From the NCBI GenBank assembly GCA_000226015.1, contig JH154313.1, positions 448,232-478,061 of the forward strand: a stretch of DNA of 29,830 nt. Direction: 5' to 3'. The number at the start of each line of letters is the position of its first letter. Within the stretch, counting starts at the first letter, position 1. Below are positions 12,201-20,433 of the stretch, piece by piece. A program made the translations under genes and the position numbers. This DNA comes from Mnemiopsis leidyi (taxonomy: Eukaryota > Ctenophora > Tentaculata > Lobata > Bolinopsidae). Under the pieces are notes generated by a model. The model saw only the letters and a list, made by a program, of their open reading frames with translations, did no database searches and was not told the origin of the DNA.

Positions 12201-15200
12201 ATTCAAAATACTTGAAATGTTCATATTTGCCATGATATTTGTACCACAAAGAAAAAATACCGAATCACTGACCTGATGGTGGTATTGCTGATTTGACAGT
12301 TTCTTTGTCTTTTCTCTTATCTTTCTGAACATTCAAGGCGTTCTCCTTTAGATTGCTATTAATAGTTTTATCCGAAGATTTCTCCTTTTCAGGTTCATGG
12401 GAATCTGATATCTTAGATAGTGCAATTGGTTCCGGATTCCTACAACTTTCCACGGATTTGGCAATTGTATTTGTCGTGGAATTAGCTGAATTTTCTACAG
12501 ATTTAGTTTGAGGTGGAGCAGGAGCTTTTTCCCTTAATCGGTTTGTTTTGGAATCAGGATTTGTGGAGGCTTTGTTAGGAATAGGATTTGATACTGTAAC
12601 TTGTTTTTTATTGCTATCTGATAAAAGAGGCTTCGAAGGTAAAACAGTCTTGTTTGATGGATTAGAAGCCGGGACGACTGCAGAGCTATGGTTTAATTGG
12701 GTTTTAGAATCAATTGAGGGTGTGGGCTTCGCTGAAACGAGGCCGACTGCTTTCGTGATCCTCTCTTTAACTGCGGCACTACTGAATGATGTATCTCCCG
12801 GTCGTTCCACAATACCAGGCTTTGTGAGAGGTGCCACTTTGCTGGATGGCACCCGAGTTCTGCTAAGCTGTTGTTTCCTGAGAAATAGCTTTGTTTTTTA
12901 CTGAAGAAAAACATTCCATTCCTCTGCATTGGTTGAGAATACACGGGGCCTGGTTTTATTGCACCGTGAAATAAGATCACCCAAATTTTGCACATAATCA
13001 TTGCGATTAAAACAAAAACCGTACAAAATTTAATGAAAGCAGAAGAACTTACTTTTTGTTAGCAGGTGATGCATATATTTTTACTGTTCCGGGTGATGTA
13101 CCACTTCTAATACTTCCCCCAATGACAAACAACGGATCTGGTGGCTCATCATTCACTCGTGCCGGAGTGACTGAGTCTTTTTTAACGATCTTGATTGTGT
13201 TTGGTTGCCTTATCGGTTGGGATGAAACACTATTCGGGGGCTTAACCAAACTTGTCGTCGAAATGCCTTTGCCAGATGGATTCGGTAAGTGGAAAAACTC
13301 TGAATCCTCCAAAAAATTTGAAGAAAGCTTTGATGACTTATTAGCAGGCGGCGCTGAAAATATAGGGGATTAATTACAGATAATGATAGCTTACGAAATT
13401 GCTGCTCCGATTTAGGAACTTACAATGCAATGATCAATGAAGTTTAAATGATATGATTGCTGCTAAATAATAACATGATGTGAATTAAGTACCTCGAGCC
13501 GACTTTTCGTGTTTTAAATTTGAAAGCTGTTGACGCAAAACCGAAATTTTCGCTTGACTTTTTGACTGCAACACGTCCAGAATAGAGTCCAAAACGGAAT
13601 TCTGTTGATGTGAAAACAATTGAGACAAAAAGAGATCGGAGTGACATGACGCTTCCCCCAAATCTTGAATGCGATTGCCAAGTTTAGATTTCGCAGATGT
13701 GTTTGAAAGGCAATTGACAACTTGCAATCCAGAAATAGTTTGCCCATTTTGGAACAAAATATGCTTGGATTTTTGTTGATGACTTATATTTACTTTGGCC
13801 TGGTTATTCGGCTTGCTTTTAGGTGACAAGAACTTGCCTTTATTGTTTAGATCGTTTTTCATAATAAGCTTTGGAGATAAATCCAAGCGTTTCGTTACGT
13901 TTTTGTGATGTTGAGCTGGACTTAACTCTTGAGCGTCAACAGAAGTGCCGTGCACTAAATTATTCGACTGAGCGGACCTTGGTTGATGAAATTTAACTGC
14001 AGAATCTTTCTCATTGACTCTCACTGTGATTTGATGATTATGGTTTGGAATACCTTTGGAACTTTCTCTGTCTGGGTTTTCATCTGTACAAATGCTATCA
14101 GACCTGATTTGACTTTGAGGCTGTGTAATTGCTGATAAGGCAATTCTTTTGTTGAATTGCGGAGAAGGAAAGTTTGTCTTCATTTTTAACTGATGTGGAG
14201 ATGCATTAGTGTTAGCGTGATGCTGCTTCGCAAAATGTTGCTGATACTGAAAAACGTGTTGGAACGGAAACCTTGCAACAGATTTGGCATCTGATGCCGG
14301 CAAATATGGGCTCCAAAATCCCTCGAGAGAGTTGGATAAACCAGATAAACCTTGAGGCTTTGGTAGAATTTTGACAGGCTTCGTTGACGATCTGTGCTTT
14401 TGATTCTTAAAGAAATGTTCCATGGTACGATTTCGATGTTTCAAGCAATCAAGTTTATCCAGCTGAGTTTGAGAAATGACCTGTGCCTCAAACGCTTTGC
14501 TGCTATTTGATGGTGTAGGCTGAAAATATTTCTTCATTTTCGAGAAATTTTTCTGTACTTCTTCAAAGCTTAAAGCTTTCAAGTCAGTTGTGGGTGATGG
14601 TGGATGAGTAACGGTGAATGAAATATCTGAAAATTATGAATCCTTAGATCATACTAGGCACATAGCAATCAAGTAGCAAACGGAAGGATGCAACAAGGTT
14701 GAATAAGAAAATACTATGTTCAAAATTTCTAAGAGCATTTTCGTAGGTATGACAAAAATGTGAAAAAAAAAATACCACGGCTGAGGGAAGATCGATGGTC
14801 ACTCCGTTTTCTTGTTGAGTTGTCTGTGTCCGAAGATGACTTTCTTCTTCTCTGAAGTATGAAACGGTTAAACATCGATTTACATTTTTGAATCATAGTT
14901 TAGTCGAATATGTGAACAAACGACAAAGAGAAGACAACTTTCATTCAAGAATTGGTAAGAGAAAACAAACCTTTGCATCTTGTCGTAAATTTTTACAGAC
15001 AGATGATCCACCAGAAACTTGTGCCATTGTATTTTTGAGAGATTCAAAATGTATACTCCGTTTAATAACAGACACGGCTAAGAGGGTGTTTCTCATCGAG
15101 GCAGCCTTGTGAGGAATTAAGTAGTTGTACTGCTTTGTCCTTTTTCCACGTTGTTTCAGTAGGGGCTGAAAGCGATCACCAACTTCCTTGAATTTCAAAT

Positions 15201-16069
15201 TTATGAAGTCGCTCTTTAAAGCGTTGACCAGCTCTTTTGTGTTTTGAGTACTAAGTGGATCAAAATATTGTAGGTGAGGGGGAAATTCTTCGATAACAAA
15301 TTTATTGACATCAAAGGGAATCTTGTTAGCCTCTAAATGATCAGAAAGCTTTTTCAAATGCGCCATTCCCTTGATACCATAACAAATCCATTCTTTGGTA
15401 TCTTTGTCATGAATGTGTTGAATATCGGTTTCTTTCAGATCGAGAATGTTAATCTTTTGAGCTAACACTATCTGATTTTCGCTGACAACAGTATTAACCA
15501 ATACTTCAGAAGTACTACTCGATACAGCTTCAGGAAGAGTTGGTGTTGTAACAATAGTCGTTATAGGAATGCTGGGAGTAGAGGAGTCTGTTTTACTACT
15601 CGCCGAATCGACAACAACTGATTTTTCCTCAGATGTTGCTCTGGAAAATTTCCCTAATGGCTCAGGAATGACCTGAGTGGGGCTTGAGGATCGGCTAATA
15701 ACGATAGTAGACGGCGACGCAGTTTCTCGCTTTGGAGAAGAATTATTTGACCTTACAATGGGTTCAAATCCTTTGTTACTGAGATTTGTGAAGAGGTTAC
15801 TGGACTCTTTGGTAGTAGTTACCTCGTAAGGCCTCTCATCCTCCTCTGGAATGACATCAATTCCATCAGAGTCATAGTCCAATTCAACCTGAATTAACAT
15901 TTATATCATAAAAAAGTCATTAGAGGAAGTTGTATTGTTTATGGCAGGATCAAGGATTGAAACTGAGAACAGTCGTATGTAACTCTAAACTCACCACATC
16001 AGTCGAATCCTTAGACGTCATACCAATGTCAAAAGCGGGCAGGTCATCATCTTCCTCCTTGAGCTGCAT
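1..16069 (-). CDS. Gene D: large 20-exon nuclear-type protein, 3' end beyond the window
   Basis: Exons read on the minus strand: 16069-15995, 15888-14971, 14851-14776, 14626-13493, 13353-13053, 12877-12273, 12131-12001, 11784-11719, 11594-11488, 11339-11195, 10899-10717, 7899-7765, 7571-7443, 6906-6685, 6506-6296, 5603-5464, 3934-3218, 3086-2976, 2582-2511 and 242-1. Every junction keeps frame, which is the main support for a single gene; about 1906 residues fall in the window. The start ATG (MQLKEEDDD) has an in-frame TGA directly upstream. In order the protein shows an acidic N-terminus with SUMO-interaction-like motifs, basic clusters, a long Ser/Pro/Lys/Gln-rich region, WIKPEPG (sumoylation consensus), a Cys/His knuckle, a helical block at about 1248-1526, and Gln-rich segments. 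I do not recognise the family; a chromatin or transcription cofactor is inference. Least certain are exon 8, the join from exon 11 to 12 across 2.8 kb, and the exon 13 donor (GTCGGT). Confidence 0.68.
642..697. repeat. Short tandem repeat, unit about 17-18 bp
   Basis: Three copies of CTGCCAGCTATTTTA with G/GG variation between units; a diverged fourth copy lies near 571-587 (GTCAGCTATTATACTGG). Confidence 0.8.
1135..1219 (+). repeat. tRNA-like sequence, probable tRNA pseudogene or SINE head
   Basis: GGGCCGG (1135-1141) pairs perfectly with CCGGCCC (1212-1218). TA GCTC AATTGGTA GAGC gives a perfect D arm and A-box. GTCGG-ATCATAC-CCGAC (1184-1200) gives a perfect T stem with a B-box-like loop. 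It is not a normal tRNA: the anticodon stem is bulged and 11 extra bases (1201-1211) separate the T stem from the acceptor stem. Downstream sequence to about 1440 may be the body of a tRNA-derived SINE, but I cannot confirm a family. Confidence 0.6.
2511..3086 (-). CDS. Gene D exons 18 and 19
   Basis: Exon 18 (3086-2976) lies between gttttgcag|GTGCTG and CAGATG|GTATGT. It is rich in T, V, P and Q. Exon 19 (2582-2511) lies between catgttccag|ACAACC and CAGTCT|GTAAGT and encodes TTGQIPKNVEVILVPVSAVT plus four residues. Both are phase 0/0, so frame alone does not prove the exon 19 boundaries. Confidence 0.55.
3218..3934 (-). CDS. Gene D exon 17: Pro/Ser- and Gln-rich segment with a coiled-coil-like core
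   Basis: 717-nt exon between gatatttcag|CGTGGA and CCTCCT|GTATGT. A Ser/Thr/Pro/Ala-rich start is followed by a charged helical core (about QRARIMDLMLHYDRAQREL and ELARNESELSRLYQQLQ) and then Gln/His-rich sequence of the kind common in transcription cofactors. Its GC content is visibly higher than the flanking introns. Confidence 0.75.
3935..5463 (-). other. Gene D intron 16 (1.53 kb)
   Basis: AT-rich, no exon needed by frame (both flanking exons are phase 0). An open frame at 4739-4494 has a possible donor (GTGACAG|GTAAGG near 4667) but no good acceptor, so it was not called. Confidence 0.5.
5464..5603 (-). CDS. Gene D exon 16: end of the helical block
   Basis: Between gctctcag|AGTTGG and AAGATG|GTAAGT. 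It encodes a conserved-looking amphipathic segment (LEDLQKFGVTGEFFLLRQY, then FVAGIIAQKM). Phase 1 in and phase 0 out match exons 15 and 17. Confidence 0.66.
5604..6295 (-). other. Gene D intron 15 (0.69 kb)
   Basis: No coding signal. It contains several CACGTG or near-CACGTG hexamers (for example near 5645, 5677 and 5777), with no clear meaning inside an intron. Confidence 0.45.
6296..7899 (-). CDS. Gene D exons 12-15: helical folded block
   Basis: Exons 7899-7765, 7571-7443, 6906-6685 and 6506-6296. The translation turns from disordered to compact and helix-rich, for example SFHLSQLLQARLAP, HLYILTVCIQ, LSIYQLLNLLFNLIYTSEF, VMNLIEECFNLLQND and FRFFLHFSFRSLITFENVL. The regular leucine/phenylalanine spacing suggests a HEAT/ARM-like or other all-alpha fold, but I cannot assign a family. 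An alternative start ATG at 7917 exists, so a separate gene beginning here is possible. The acceptor ctctccag|CAAGCT in the right phase favours a join to exon 11. Confidence 0.62.
6907..7442 (-). other. Gene D intron 13 (0.54 kb)
   Basis: AT-rich intron; includes a short ACACAGAC/ACATACAG-type low-complexity stretch at about 7380-7412. No other feature seen. Confidence 0.45.
8829..8855. repeat. AG microsatellite
   Basis: About 13 GA dinucleotides, ending in AAAGC. Confidence 0.95.
9158..9240. repeat. AGCCGGCTATAA-like short repeat cluster
   Basis: At least five variants of (A)GCCGGCTTATAA / AACGGCTA / ACCAGCTATAA in tandem. Several are self-complementary around GCCGGC, so the stretch could form small hairpins. 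Confidence 0.7.
10474..10553. repeat. 22-23-bp tandem repeat containing CACGTGAC
   Basis: Unit ACGTGACTTGTTGAGGGGCA in three full copies plus a partial copy. The first full copy reads CACGTGAC, an E-box; the others read TACGTGAC. Located inside intron 11 of gene D, about 160 bp beyond exon 11. Confidence 0.88.
10717..10899 (-). CDS. Gene D exon 11: Pro/Val/Arg-rich linker
   Basis: 61 codons between tcctttcag|AGCTCA and GATCAG|GTGAGA, phase 0/0. Polar with repeated P, V, N and R; no domain seen. It precedes a 2.8-kb intron, the largest in the gene. Confidence 0.6.
11195..11594 (-). CDS. Gene D exons 9 and 10: Cys/His zinc-knuckle-like motif
   Basis: Exons 11594-11488 and 11339-11195, joined in phase 2 (GATAA|GTATGT, ccttag|GAATCT). 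Across the junction the protein reads RCAKPNCKNFAPSDKNLCPV followed by H: C-x4-C-x10-C-x2-H, at about residues 1125-1144. The spacing fits a small zinc-binding knuckle or treble-clef type site. A likely helix follows (QQKAALMEIRQMM), then a Pro/Ala-rich linker. Zinc binding is inferred from the spacing. Confidence 0.68.
11719..11784 (-). CDS. Gene D exon 8 (tentative, 22 codons)
   Basis: A 66-nt segment between cctcctcaag|AATTCT and AGTAAT|GTAAGT, phase 0 on both sides, encoding NSDVYFVEERFGRGSKLK and four more residues. The pyrimidine-rich acceptor and perfect donor argue for it. Because it is symmetric, the gene model holds with or without it, so it could also be skipped. Confidence 0.5.
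11830..11909. repeat. 33-bp tandem repeat, about 2.4 copies
   Basis: Units start at 11830, 11863 and 11896 with TTGTCAATCGCTTG, followed by TTGTCATTGGCTTCCTA. Copies differ at one position. Each unit contains an ATTGG (CCAAT-box complement). It lies just upstream, on the minus strand, of tentative exon 8. Confidence 0.9.
12001..12131 (-). CDS. Gene D exon 7: basic patch and sumoylation consensus
   Basis: Between cgcatttcag|CACCAG and AGCGAT|GTAAGT. It encodes PEVVILPP (another short aliphatic motif), PKRKQKH (basic) and VIWIKPEPG. I-K-P-E fits the psi-K-x-E sumoylation consensus, with Lys near residue 1073. Modification is predicted only. Confidence 0.68.
12273..13353 (-). CDS. Gene D exons 5 and 6: disordered Ser/Lys/Pro-rich linker
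   Basis: Exons 13353-13053 and 12877-12273, split by a 175-nt intron (AAAAA|GTAAGT, tttctcag|GAAACA). Exon 5 contains TIKIVKKDS and FVIGGS; exon 6 is dominated by S, K, P, N and T with dense Lys-Glu pairs toward its end. No fold is recognisable. Phases 1-2-1 are consistent with both neighbours. Confidence 0.7.
13493..14626 (-). CDS. Gene D exon 4: long Ser/Gln/Lys/His-rich region
   Basis: 1134-nt exon between aattttcag|ATATTT and CTCGAG|GTACTT. The product is polar (many S, Q, N, H, K) with short hydrophobic patches near the start (LSFEEVQKNFSKMKKYF) and end (SVLDSILDVLQSKSQAKISV, probably helical). It looks mostly disordered; no domain recognised. Confidence 0.75.
14776..14851 (-). CDS. Gene D exon 3: basic nuclear-signal-like exon
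   Basis: A short exon (76 nt) between catacttcag|AGAAGA and CCGTG|GTATTT. It encodes RRRKSSSDTDNSTRKRSDHR, two basic clusters separated by Ser/Asp, like a bipartite nuclear localisation signal. Frame joins cleanly to the flanking exons (phase 0 in, phase 1 out). Confidence 0.62.
14971..15888 (-). CDS. Gene D exon 2: SUMO-interaction-like motifs and a folded segment
   Basis: Open for 306 codons between gttaattcag|GTTGAA and GCAAAG|GTTTGT. Together with the end of exon 1 it gives DVVELDYDSD and then IDVIPEEDE, both hydrophobic cores beside acidic residues as in SUMO-interaction motifs. A Ser/Thr-rich linker follows (about residues 50-150), then a more compact region of about 170 residues (KINILDLKETDIQHIHD onward) with regular hydrophobic spacing and W/Y/F residues, probably folded. 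I do not recognise that fold. Confidence 0.75.
15995..16069 (-). CDS. Gene D exon 1: acidic N-terminus
   Basis: 25 codons beginning MQLKEEDDDLPAFDIGM, ending at GATGTG|GTGAGT (phase 0). The ATG was preferred over an alternative acceptor (atgcag|CTC) because no pyrimidine tract precedes that AG and an in-frame TGA sits immediately 5' of the ATG. A 5' non-coding exon further upstream cannot be excluded. Confidence 0.6.
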
Positions 16070-16217
16070 TCAAATCACATCAATCCTTCGTATTCTAAAC
16101 TATAAGTAAAGAAAAGTATTAGAATAGTTTCACGAAAAGCGTGGACAGGCGTATTTAGAAAACATAACCAATACCATTTTCAGTAGCAGCGGATAGTTAT
16201 TCAGTCTCAAACAGTTC

Positions 16218-16410
16218 TGATTTGAATGTTACTTTTCTCTGTCTGACTAAGAAATGCGATATTTTTAATACTTTCAAGTTTCTACACTACTATAATTCAA
16301 ATAATTTGAGAATGAATACGAACGTGTCTGTTCGAAATTATTTCGAGTAAAAAAGTTTCCTAAAAGATCGCATTTCTAAGTCATACGGAGAAAAGTAACA
16401 TTCAAATCAA
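16218..16410. mobile_element. MITE-like element with 48-bp terminal inverted repeats
   Basis: Left arm 16218-16265 (TGATTTGAATGTTACTTTTC...) is the near-perfect reverse complement of right arm 16363-16410 (...GAAAAGTAACATTCAAATCA). The unpaired interior is about 97 bp and has no coding capacity. The interior is repeated at 22978-23070. It sits 150 bp upstream of the gene D start. No clear target-site duplication. Confidence 0.85.
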
Positions 16411-17129
16411 TACCTTTTGAATAACCTTTTGAGTTTGGGTTGCCTAAAGAGTGCAATAATTGCTACAGGGCATGTAGGGGCAAAGATTTTAGAAAGCTGA
16501 TAACCTATAGCAAGAATTATTGCTGATCTAAACACTATTTAAGTTATTTAACGTAGGGTCGTGTGATGTCAAAAATTACTATCACTCGTGCCTTTCGCAC
16601 TCGTGTGATAATTTTTTTGTGATAAGTTAAAAGTATACACTTTTTTTGTATGACATGATGAAAGTGTAAAATTTAACATATTTCTCAAGTTTAAATCTGC
16701 AAAACACAAAATAATCAACCAATAATTCAATCTAATTTATTTCTAGAACTATCTAACAATCAAATACGCAATGGAATAAAACAAAGAAATTGAAATCATT
16801 TATATGTGAATTTACTGTTTAATTTTCCATATTTATTGATAATTGATTGTCATTTTGAAAATTTTGATTGATTTATTAATTTTAATTTTGTTGCGAAAAT
16901 TTGATCGCTAGGTAGTTAGTTATAAATAAGATAGAATTTGATAATGATCTGATTATGTTTGATATTCTGTTTTGCAGATTTGAATTTGAGTAGTATGTTA
17001 AATTTTGAACTTGATAACTTCACAGCGTGATCGTGTCCTACGCTTATGGATGAAAAGTAACTTCAACTTCTTACTAACGAGATGGTATCACCTTGTACTC
17101 AGCCTTGTACTCAGCATAGTCCTTCAGTT

Positions 17130-17339
<210 letters not shown>

Positions 17340-17344
17340 GAAAT

Positions 17345-17945
17345 TTAATACATATAGGATCTTTCCAACTGAAGTCTGCGATATAAAAAATCTTTGCACA
17401 ATACAGTTGGTATGATACGTAATTTGCTGGGCATGTCAAATATAGCCAAAACCATGTCCACTTTTCCTAATGAACTATCGTTTTTCGTGTTTTGAGTCAT
17501 TTTTAGTAATTTCCTGTGCTTGGATCACGTGTTCTTAAGGTAACTTTTCTAAATACCTTGGTTAGACAGCTCTTTGGCCGATGAACTGGCCCTGTCAAGC
17601 CCTCCTGAGTGTTTCTTATGAGAGGCCGATGATAGGGTTTAAATGCTAGCACAATCTGACTTCAATACGTCATAAACGAGATCGTTTTGGTGAGTATCTC
17701 GGTAACCAGACATGCTAGAGCTCAATTCGTGGGGCAATAAGTTTCGGAGCAAGCAAAATCAAAGTAACCTAAAGTAAAGAGCCCGTGATCCAAGCACACG
17801 AAATGACTGAATAGCACGAATAAACGAAAGCAAAGTGGATTTGGCTGTATTTGACATCTTCAACAAATGACCTACCATACCAACTGCTCTCCCGCAAAAT
17901 ATCTTGCGATCAGAGCTTAAACAGTAAGATGAAACATATGGAGAT
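17345..17945. mobile_element. Foldback element with long imperfect inverted arms
   Basis: Left arm about 17345-17560 and right arm about 17755-17945 are inverted copies with indels. Clear anchors are AGTTGGTAT / ATACCAACT, ATGTCAAATATAGCCAAA / TTTGGCTGTATTTGACAT and TGTGCTTGGATCACG / CGTGATCCAAGCACA. The loop is about 195 bp. No transposase. The outer left end abuts the TG microsatellite. Confidence 0.75.
17672..17733. repeat. Dispersed repeat, copy 1 (in the foldback loop)
   Basis: CATAAACGAGATCGTTTTGG...TATCTCG...CATGCTAGAGCTC aligns with 22250-22310 (CATGAACGAGTTCGTTTCGG...TATCTCG...CATGCTGGAACTC), about 75-80 percent by eye. Confidence 0.65.
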
Positions 17946-18325
17946 GACCCCTGTACCAAAATCGGAATTCTAATAATCATGGATCAGTTCATAGTTCGAG
18001 AATGGGACTTAACAATTTTGCTAGATTGAGCGCATTTTAAGTGACTGAACATCATATCAATAAAGTTCATGGCTGTAACGTCAGGTAAATCACTGAGTTT
18101 TCATGAGTTCATGATCATTTATAAAGCACTGGATTAAAGCACAGTCTTGTTTTTTTGTAGCCAAGCCCCAAGGGGGTCTCCCTTGTAAGTAAAAATTTTG
18201 CAATATTGCAAAACATGGGACGCTGTTGACACTTTGGAAATCGAACACTTGTGTTTACATGGCTGTTTCATCAGATCAATCATCGAGCTTTTACAATTTA
18301 CTGTCAGTAAAAGTTTAAGCGGTCC

Positions 18326-19452
18326 TTAAGCAGACATCTTCGCAGTTTCAAGTCGTTTTAGTTTCTTGTTTGACTTCTTCTTTGGAACGACAATTTTTCC
18401 AAAGGCATTTAGGTACTTTTCTTTTACAAAGTACATTTCTCCTCCGCACTCATAAAAGATGGTGTGGTTGACAGTGGTCTTTTTTGATCCATAAGACAAG
18501 AAACCATCTTTGTCATAAATGTCGAAGCTCACCCCGGCTTTTGCTTCTATGTCACCATAACCACAGCCTTTGGAAAGATTGTACAGTGACTTGTACTCTG
18601 TAACAAGGTTCCTTCCAGCCAGCCTGTCCTGACGCTGTACATTGGAAAAGACATTGTTTACCTTCTTAGGCTCAACGTTTTCTTTAATGGCCCTCCATTT
18701 TTCAGCGAGCGCGAGTCCATGAGTAATACTCATGCATCGAACCAGGCATCTTTTAGATGCAACATTCTTTTCTTTGAAGAATAGAAGGACATTCTTTTTG
18801 ACTGGTCTTTTCTTTAAGAATATCAAAGATGAGTGTTTAAATAGTTCATTAAACATTGTCTTGGTGATTTCCACGATTGTGACACAATCGTGGCGTTGCT
18901 GAATCATTTCCTTATTCAGGAAAGACACAACTACTTCTTGAGAGCAGTGAATTCGTTTTTTGAACTCGTGTAAGACCTTGTCATAATCTCTTGACTTGTA
19001 AAGCAAGGTTAAATTGGTGACTCCTACGTCATTTTGGAGGGCATTAGTCGTCTCCGCTTTCATCTTGACAGGCGGACCAGGCGATTTAAACTCCTGGGGA
19101 GAAACGTCTGTTTCTGGCTGCTCTTTGTTACCTTCAAGTTCAATACAATTTTTGTTTTCAGCCAATTTAATTTCAAGGAAATATGGCACAAGGCTAGGTT
19201 CCAGAGGAGGAAGCTCTGCATCTGTTTGTCTGAAAATGAAAGGATTAAAGATACAAATTTAAATTTAATGGAAAACAAAATATCAGAAATCCAAAAACCA
19301 CTAAAATTACAATTACTTAAATTTATAAAAAAAACTTACATATCATCTAGGAATATCTGAAGATTTTCGTCTTCTGGTATCATTCCGAGATCAAGAGTGC
19401 CATTCCACATTAAGCTTTCGACAGCTACCCTCCCCCCTACTTTCAGAGCCAT
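18326..19452 (-). CDS. Gene B: two-exon divergent paralog with basic C-terminal tail (338 aa)
   Basis: Coding exons are 19452-19340 and 19229-18326 (stop TAA). The donor is GATAT|GTAAGT, the acceptor cattttcag|ACAAAC, and the intron is phase 2 as in genes A and C. The start MALKVGGRVAVESL is unrelated to the A/C leader: there is no KR cluster and no DSGxxS. The shared domain covers about residues 107-312, with GLALAEKW at 209-216, QRQDR at 236-240, GDIE at 263-266 and YFVK at 304-307. Unlike its paralogs it extends past the domain into a lysine-rich tail (VVPKKKSNKKLKRL, about 319-332), a plausible relocated nuclear or nucleic-acid-binding signal. It is shorter than A and C because it lacks most of the acidic middle region. 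Function unknown. Confidence 0.8.
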
Positions 19453-20433
19453 TAGCTAAAGTGTTGTAATAGATATTAGTGACAGCCACAACACTTGATA
19501 AAGGCCGTTTAGGTTAAAATAGTTTAATAATGCCAGGGAATCTCAGTATTAACTTGAAAATCAATTGAAAACATACAATTATTTTTAGAAGGATGAATAA
19601 ACCAAGGAATGAACTTAATTTTGGGCCTTAGAAGCTTCTGTTATTTTCCTTTCGCTTAATTTGAATTTGACAAGGAATACAATATAAATTAACAAAGACA
19701 AAATTATTTTTGTTCTACAAAACATAGCTATTATAAAGGTCTGATACAAACTTTACATTATAAAGAATTTCCCATAAAACCGTGGACATATTTTCCAAAC
19801 CCATACAATTTCCAATTAAAAATCAAAATTTAACCTGCATTAGTGAAGCCATAAAGTAGCACGATGGCTACTTTCCAAAACTTGAAAAAAACCGCCACAG
19901 TAAAGTAATAAAAAACCATATTTTTTAATTAACAAACACATGTCGTCAAGACACGGTTGTGCAATCAGAGTGATTAAAAACTATTAATATTTATTTTTTA
20001 AAGTACCGTCCTAGTCCAGAAAAAGATAATTTACACATTGATTTTCTCAACTGGCACACCTTCATTCCTATCGAACACGTTTTTTGAATGGTTACACTCG
20101 TGATTCGTGTTTTCTTAAACAAAAAATATGAACCTATCATAATTTGAACGGGGACACAAAGTCTTATTTGCTTATTTAAAATCGTGTCCCATCACATCTT
20201 TTATTCATAGCTATCGAGAAAAAAGAATGTTTACTTTATGGCCACCCCAAGCCTACGCTCACCACAAAAAATTTTTACAGCAATTCAAAAATATCACATT
20301 TGGGTGACAAAAGTACCGTAAAAAGGCATGATTAGAAAATGAATAGGCATCCTTTTGTGGACAATCAACTGCTAAAAATTCTCGCAATCCAAAAAAATCC
20401 AATACACTACAAATCGTCAAAACATAATTGTTT
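19453..20433. other. Intergenic region between genes A and B (0.98 kb)
   Basis: AT-rich, no open frame of interest. It must contain the gene B promoter and the gene A 3' end. A minus-strand AATAAA lies at 20205-20200. Confidence 0.5.
20200..20205 (-). terminator. Candidate poly(A) signal of gene A
   Basis: AATAAA on the minus strand, about 230 nt after the gene A stop. One of several possible; based on the hexamer only. Confidence 0.3.

Noticed and set aside
12548..13373. Plus-strand open frames of 105-118 codons
   Set aside because: Antisense shadows of gene D exons 5 and 6.
14941..15888. Gene D exon 2 as a fourth member of the A/B/C family
   Set aside because: The GLA-EK, QR-x-DR, SDIE and FFVK motifs are all missing; only general polar composition is shared.
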